Source: Pseudomonas furukawaii
Lineage (GTDB): Bacteria; Pseudomonadota; Gammaproteobacteria; Pseudomonadales; Pseudomonadaceae
Assembly (NCBI RefSeq): GCF_002355475.1
Contig: NZ_AP014862.1
Coordinates: 4,216,001 to 4,280,000 of the forward strand
Length of the DNA stretch: 64,000 bases
Reading direction: 5' to 3'
The notes beneath the pieces were generated by a model that worked only from the letters and a program-made list of their open reading frames with translations, was not told the DNA's origin and searched no databases. The translations under genes and the position numbers were made by a program. This document shows, piece after piece, positions 60,705 through 64,000 of the stretch (positions are counted from its first letter, which is position 1; each line of letters begins with the position of its first letter).

Positions 60705-61898
60705 GTGACGCTGCAACCCCTGGAAACCCTTCTGCTGGCCACCCTGGCCCTGCTCCTCGGCCGCCTGGTGAACCGGCTCGTCCCGTTGCTCTCGCGCTAC
60801 AACATTCCCGACCCCATCACCGGCGGGCTGTTGGTTTCCATCGGCCTGGCCCTGGCCGGAGCCCTGGGCGACCTGCACCTGGAGTTCGACAACACCGCCA
60901 AACCGGTCCTGCTGCTGGCTTTCTTCTCCGCCGTGGGCCTGTCGGCGGACCTGGCCATGCTGCGGCACGGTGGCAAGCGCCTGTTGCTGTTCGTGATCGT
61001 CCTGGCGCCCTTCCTGGTGTTGCAGAACCTGCTTGGCATCCTCATCGCAAAGGGCATGGACATGCATCCGCTGATGGGGCTGGTGGGCGGAACCATCACC
61101 CTGGTGGGCGGGCATGGCACCGGAGCGGCCTATGCCGACCGCTTCGCCGAGGTGCACAACCTGCAATCCATCATGGAGCTCTCCATGACCTCCGCCACCC
61201 TGGGCCTGGTGGCGGGCGGCATCATCGGCGGTCCGGTCGCCCAGTGGCTGATCCGCCGTCACCGGCTGGAAGCGGGCGTCCAGCGCGGAACCGCGCAATC
61301 GGAGGGTGGCGCGACACAGGCCGAGCCGGTGGGTTCGGCCAACTTCCTCACGGTGCTGTCGGCGACCCTGGCCGCGCTGGTGATCGGCCAGGTCCTGGCG
61401 GGCCTGTTCAGCGACAGCCCCATCACCCTGCCCAGCTTCCTCTGGTGCCTGCTGATGGGCGTGGCGATCCGCAACCTGCTGCCCCTGGCACGGGTGCGAC
61501 TCAATGACGGCGCCATCGACCTGCTGGCCTCGGTCACCCTGTCGCTGTTCCTGGTGATCACCATGATGGCGCTGAACCTCGCCCATGTGGCGACGGTGGC
61601 CGGTCCGCTGCTGCTGATACTGGTGGCGCAATCCATCCTGGCGATGGTCTACGCCGCCATGGTGGTGTTCCGCTTCACCGGTCGCGACTACGAATCGGTG
61701 GTGCTCTCGGCGGCCTTCTGCGGCTTTTCCACGGGCGCGACGGCGACCGCCATCGCCAATATGCAGGCCATCGCCCGCAAGTACGGACCGGCGCCGGAGG
61801 CCTTCATCGTCGCGCCGCTGGTGGGTGCCTTCCTCATCGACCTGCTGAACGCCCTGGTGCTGACGGGCTTCCTGTCGCTGCCGGGAATGGGAGGTTGA
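60705..61898 (+). CDS. gltS: sodium/glutamate symporter
   Basis: A 397-residue GltS-family symporter. Family signatures: YNIPDPITGGLLVSIGLALA near residue 31, SAVGLSADLAMLRHGGKRLL, and MGLVGGTITLVGGHGTGAAYA (substrate region); a second repeat later contains FSTGATATAIANMQAI, which mirrors the first. About ten membrane helices. It starts with GTG after AGGAAG. Its stop lies 2 bp before the start of the TAXI-type lipoprotein gene, so the two are closely linked. Confidence 0.93.
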   Translation: MTLQPLETLLLATLALLLGRLVNRLVPLLSRYNIPDPITGGLLVSIGLALAGALGDLHLEFDNTAKPVLLLAFFSAVGLSADLAMLRHGGKRLLLFVIVLAPFLVLQNLLGILIAKGMDMHPLMGLVGGTITLVGGHGTGAAYADRFAEVHNLQSIMELSMTSATLGLVAGGIIGGPVAQWLIRRHRLEAGVQRGTAQSEGGATQAEPVGSANFLTVLSATLAALVIGQVLAGLFSDSPITLPSFLWCLLMGVAIRNLLPLARVRLNDGAIDLLASVTLSLFLVITMMALNLAHVATVAGPLLLILVAQSILAMVYAAMVVFRFTGRDYESVVLSAAFCGFSTGATATAIANMQAIARKYGPAPEAFIVAPLVGAFLIDLLNALVLTGFLSLPGMGG

Positions 61899-61900
61899 GC

Positions 61901-63379
61901 ATGCTCCGTGTTCTGCTGATGGGCCTGCTGGCCCTGGCCCTGGCGGCCTGTTCCCGGGGCCCCGATCCCGCCCGCCTGGAAGCCGAGGTGCAGCAGCGCC
62001 TGGACCTGGCCTTCGGCGCCGGCAGCATCCGCCTGGCGCAACTGGATCGGCGCGGCTCGGCCAGCGACGCCAATGCCCCGGGTGACGAAGAGCGCCTGGT
62101 GGTCTATTTCGACGCCAGCCTGCGCCTGGAGCGGGACCTGGATTTCGGTTCCTGGGACTCTCCCGGGGTCGCCAGCCTGGTGAGCGCGCTGGGCGCCGGT
62201 CCCAGGGGCTTGTCCGGTATCCGCGCGGGGGGCAATCGCGCCGGCGACACACTGAAGGCCCACGGCAGCCTGATCTACCGGCGCTCCGATTCGGGCTGGA
62301 CGGCCGTGGTGCCCCAGGGCTTCAAGCCCCCGCCGGCGCCGGGCAGCCTGGAGCCCGCCGCCAGCCAGCCCCGCGAACAGCTGGTGGCGGCCATCAGCAC
62401 CGCGCTCAAGCTTTCGCCTGGCGGCACCGGGGTGAAGGAACGCGCCATCATCTCCGACGAGCTCGGCCGCGCCCTGGGCAATATCCAGGGCCGCCTGAGT
62501 CGGCTCCAGCAGGGCTATCCCCTCGCGGGCGGCCCGGTGTCCGGGCAGTACGCGCGGCTGGCCCAGGCCATGGCCAGCCTGCTGCGGCCCAGGGGCGTGA
62601 ACCTGACGCCGCTGACCACCGAGGGCGGCCTGGACAACCTGCGCCGGCTCCGGGACGGCGATGCGGTGGCGGCCTTTTCCCAGAGCGACATGGCCCACCT
62701 GGCACTGAGCGGCAGCGGTCCCTTCCGCGACGAAGGCCCCTATGGCGGCCTGCGGGTCCTGGCCAGCCTGTATCCGGAGCCGGTGCACGTGCTGGTGCGG
62801 GGCGATGGCCCGATCGAGAACATGGCCGGGCTGAAGGGCAAGCGGGTCAACCTCGGCCTGCCCGGCTCCGCCTCGCGGGACACGGCGCTTGCGGTGCTGG
62901 CCGCCCACGGCTTGAAAACGACCGACCTGGCAGAAGTCGCCAGCCTCGACCTGCAGCTGGCCCTCACCGCCATGCGTGACGGCCAGCTGGACGCCACGCT
63001 GCAGGTCATCGGCGAACCGGCCGACAGCATTCGCGCGGCCAGCGAAGCCATGCCCCTGCGCCTGCTGCCCCTGGACGAACAGGCTATCCGCAGCCTGGAA
63101 GCCACCCGCCCGGGCACCTTCGCCAGCCGTATCGCCGTGGGCAGCTACCCCAACCAGGACCGATCGACGCCGACCCTCGCCGTCAGCGCCCTGCTGCTCG
63201 GGGACGAGCGGCTCAGCGTCGGCGAGGCGGAGCACCTGGTGCGCGAACTGTTCACTCCGGGGCTGGACTGGCTGGGCGCCGGCAGCATCCAGGGCGAACA
63301 GCTGTCCAGGGCCAACGCGCGCCGGGGCACGGCCATCCCCATGCACGAGGGCGCCCTGCAGGCGTTGCAGGCGCCCTAG
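61901..63379 (+). CDS. TAXI-family substrate-binding lipoprotein linked to gltS
   Basis: A 492-residue lipoprotein. The signal VLLMGLLALALAACSRG has a lipobox with Cys17. About 200 residues of unrecognised N-terminal region follow, then a TAXI-type (TRAP-associated) solute-binding domain: LRPRGVNLTPLTTEGGLDNL, AVAAFSQSDMAHLAL, LKGKRVNLGLPGSASRDTAL and DLQLALTAMRDGQLDATLQV. TAXI proteins usually serve TRAP transporters, but no TRAP membrane gene is near. ATG at 61901 has GGGAGG upstream; its distance of 2 bp from gltS implies co-expression. Confidence 0.85.
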   Translation: MLRVLLMGLLALALAACSRGPDPARLEAEVQQRLDLAFGAGSIRLAQLDRRGSASDANAPGDEERLVVYFDASLRLERDLDFGSWDSPGVASLVSALGAGPRGLSGIRAGGNRAGDTLKAHGSLIYRRSDSGWTAVVPQGFKPPPAPGSLEPAASQPREQLVAAISTALKLSPGGTGVKERAIISDELGRALGNIQGRLSRLQQGYPLAGGPVSGQYARLAQAMASLLRPRGVNLTPLTTEGGLDNLRRLRDGDAVAAFSQSDMAHLALSGSGPFRDEGPYGGLRVLASLYPEPVHVLVRGDGPIENMAGLKGKRVNLGLPGSASRDTALAVLAAHGLKTTDLAEVASLDLQLALTAMRDGQLDATLQVIGEPADSIRAASEAMPLRLLPLDEQAIRSLEATRPGTFASRIAVGSYPNQDRSTPTLAVSALLLGDERLSVGEAEHLVRELFTPGLDWLGAGSIQGEQLSRANARRGTAIPMHEGALQALQAP

Positions 63380-63383
63380 TCCG

Positions 63384-64000
63384 CTAGCGGATGTAGTCGC
63401 TCTCCATCACATCCCCGTAAGCCCTGACGAAGGCCTTCCAGTCTTCGTCCGGCATGGGTTTGTGGTGCTGCTTGAAATACTCGAAATCGTGCCTGGACGC
63501 GCTGTGGGCGGTCATCCGGTGTTCCGCCTGGGCCAGTCCCAGCAGGGCGATGTCCACCTTGGGATCACGCCCCTCGATCACCCGCAGGAACAGGTTGTTC
63601 GGGCTGAGCCGGCCATGTTCCCACCCGGCCCGATGCAGTCGGCCCAGGGTATTGGCCAGTTGCTGGATCACCCGCTGGCGGAGTTCCACGGCGTGGGGCC
63701 GGGCGTACCAGTCCTCCAGGCTTTCGTACCCGTCCAGGGCCTCGGTCACCAGCAGGGCCTGGGACTCGCCTTCGACCTTGCGGGCGCCGCCGAACACCAC
63801 CCGGGGCACGCCGATGCCGAGGCGCGCCAGGGCCTGCATCGCCTGCATCTCGTGGAGGAGCGTCGGTTGTCCCAGGGGATGGGTCAGGTCGCGGTGGAAG
63901 TGATTGACCTGGCGCTTGCTGTAGAGCAGGCGTCCGTCCGGGGTATGCAGGCGCTGGATGCCACTCTCGCCGGTCGGTGACGGGCCCTGGGGGTCGAACC
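63384..64000 (-). CDS. inaA: InaA-type lipopolysaccharide-kinase family protein (partial, 5' end outside window)
   Basis: The last 205 or so residues of a small kinase-fold protein of the InaA/LPS kinase family. The frame is open through the window end. Visible are GRLLYSKRQVNHFHRDLTHP, LLVTEALDGYESLEDWYA, the HRD-like catalytic loop LGRLHRAGWEHGRLSPNNLF, and the metal site in DPKVDIALLGL. The catalytic Asp of HxD is Gly/Arg-flanked here (WEHGRLSPNN), common in this family. InaA is induced by weak acids in E. coli. It converges on the TAXI lipoprotein gene. Confidence 0.82.
   Translation of the reverse strand, partial: FDPQGPSPTGESGIQRLHTPDGRLLYSKRQVNHFHRDLTHPLGQPTLLHEMQAMQALARLGIGVPRVVFGGARKVEGESQALLVTEALDGYESLEDWYARPHAVELRQRVIQQLANTLGRLHRAGWEHGRLSPNNLFLRVIEGRDPKVDIALLGLAQAEHRMTAHSASRHDFEYFKQHHKPMPDEDWKAFVRAYGDVMESDYIR

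Overview
The window is chromosomal DNA of a high-G+C Pseudomonas. The evidence is the B12 gene order (btuB-cobO-cobB-bluB-cobD-cobC-cobQ-cobU-cobT-phosphatase-cobS followed by an MFS/MarR pair), an acidic-amino-acid ABC operon with its AauS/AauR-type sigma-54 two-component system, Pseudomonas-type REP palindromes, and many lipoproteins and regulators of pseudomonad type. From memory of PAO1, the order fadL, glutathione peroxidase, MarR/MFS, cob operon and btuB resembles the PA128x-PA127x region, and the aat/aau genes resemble PA1335-PA1342. I saw no rRNA, tRNA, insertion sequence, integrase or CRISPR array.

Layout. 1-8.5 kb: end of a TonB receptor, a HAD phosphatase, a secreted intradiol dioxygenase, a DUF417 membrane protein, a LysR regulator, ureidoglycine aminohydrolase, and a divergent AraC/bile-acid-type symporter pair. 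8.7-15.1 kb: a PhoD-like phosphatase with a candidate Pho box, a CAP-domain protein, a PAS-GGDEF diguanylate cyclase, a YebC paralogue and a SprT-like protein. 15.2-19.6 kb: an acyltransferase, then a sulfur-amino-acid group (Lrp-type regulator, cystathionine beta-lyase, mercaptopyruvate sulfurtransferase), then an orphan phage-like gene. 19.8-25.2 kb: a FadL porin, an orphan Wzz, a periplasmic glutathione peroxidase, and a MarR-controlled MFS gene coupled to a 39-residue membrane protein. 25.2-36.2 kb: an eleven-gene cobalamin operon whose ten cob genes almost all overlap, read leftward from btuB under a clear cobalamin riboswitch. It covers a,c-diamide amidation, adenosylation, cobyric acid synthesis, aminopropanol attachment, DMB synthesis and nucleotide-loop assembly, but not corrin ring construction.

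36.2-42.4 kb: an HNH protein, an O-methyltransferase, two NlpC/P60 lipoproteins, a sirtuin, a divergent Tag-like protein, TtcA, a DnaJ-domain protein and a Yip1 protein. 42.4-49.1 kb: aatJ-aatQ-aatM-aatP and aauS-aauR. The aatJ promoter carries two AauR-type palindromes, an IHF-like site and a sigma-54 promoter, so sensor, regulator, target sites and transporter lie together. 49.3-55 kb: an ATP/ADP-antiporter-like protein coupled to an aldo/keto reductase, a CynX-type MFS protein, a small lipoprotein, and a divergent LysE/LysR pair. 55.2-56.4 kb is the most accessory-looking part: a leader resembling the C4 antisense RNA of phages P1/P7 in front of a lone BRO-N antirepressor gene, then a 3.5-copy tandem array of about 132 bp and a REPIN. 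56.4-64 kb: a methyltransferase, PotE coupled to a binding protein, an Ada protein that has lost three of its four zinc cysteines, GltS followed closely by a TAXI-type binding lipoprotein, and part of an InaA-type kinase.

The best candidates for new biology are the C4-like RNA with its solo antirepressor, two secondary transporters paired with orphan binding proteins, the MarR/MFS/micro-membrane-protein unit with matching operators, and the Ada variant.
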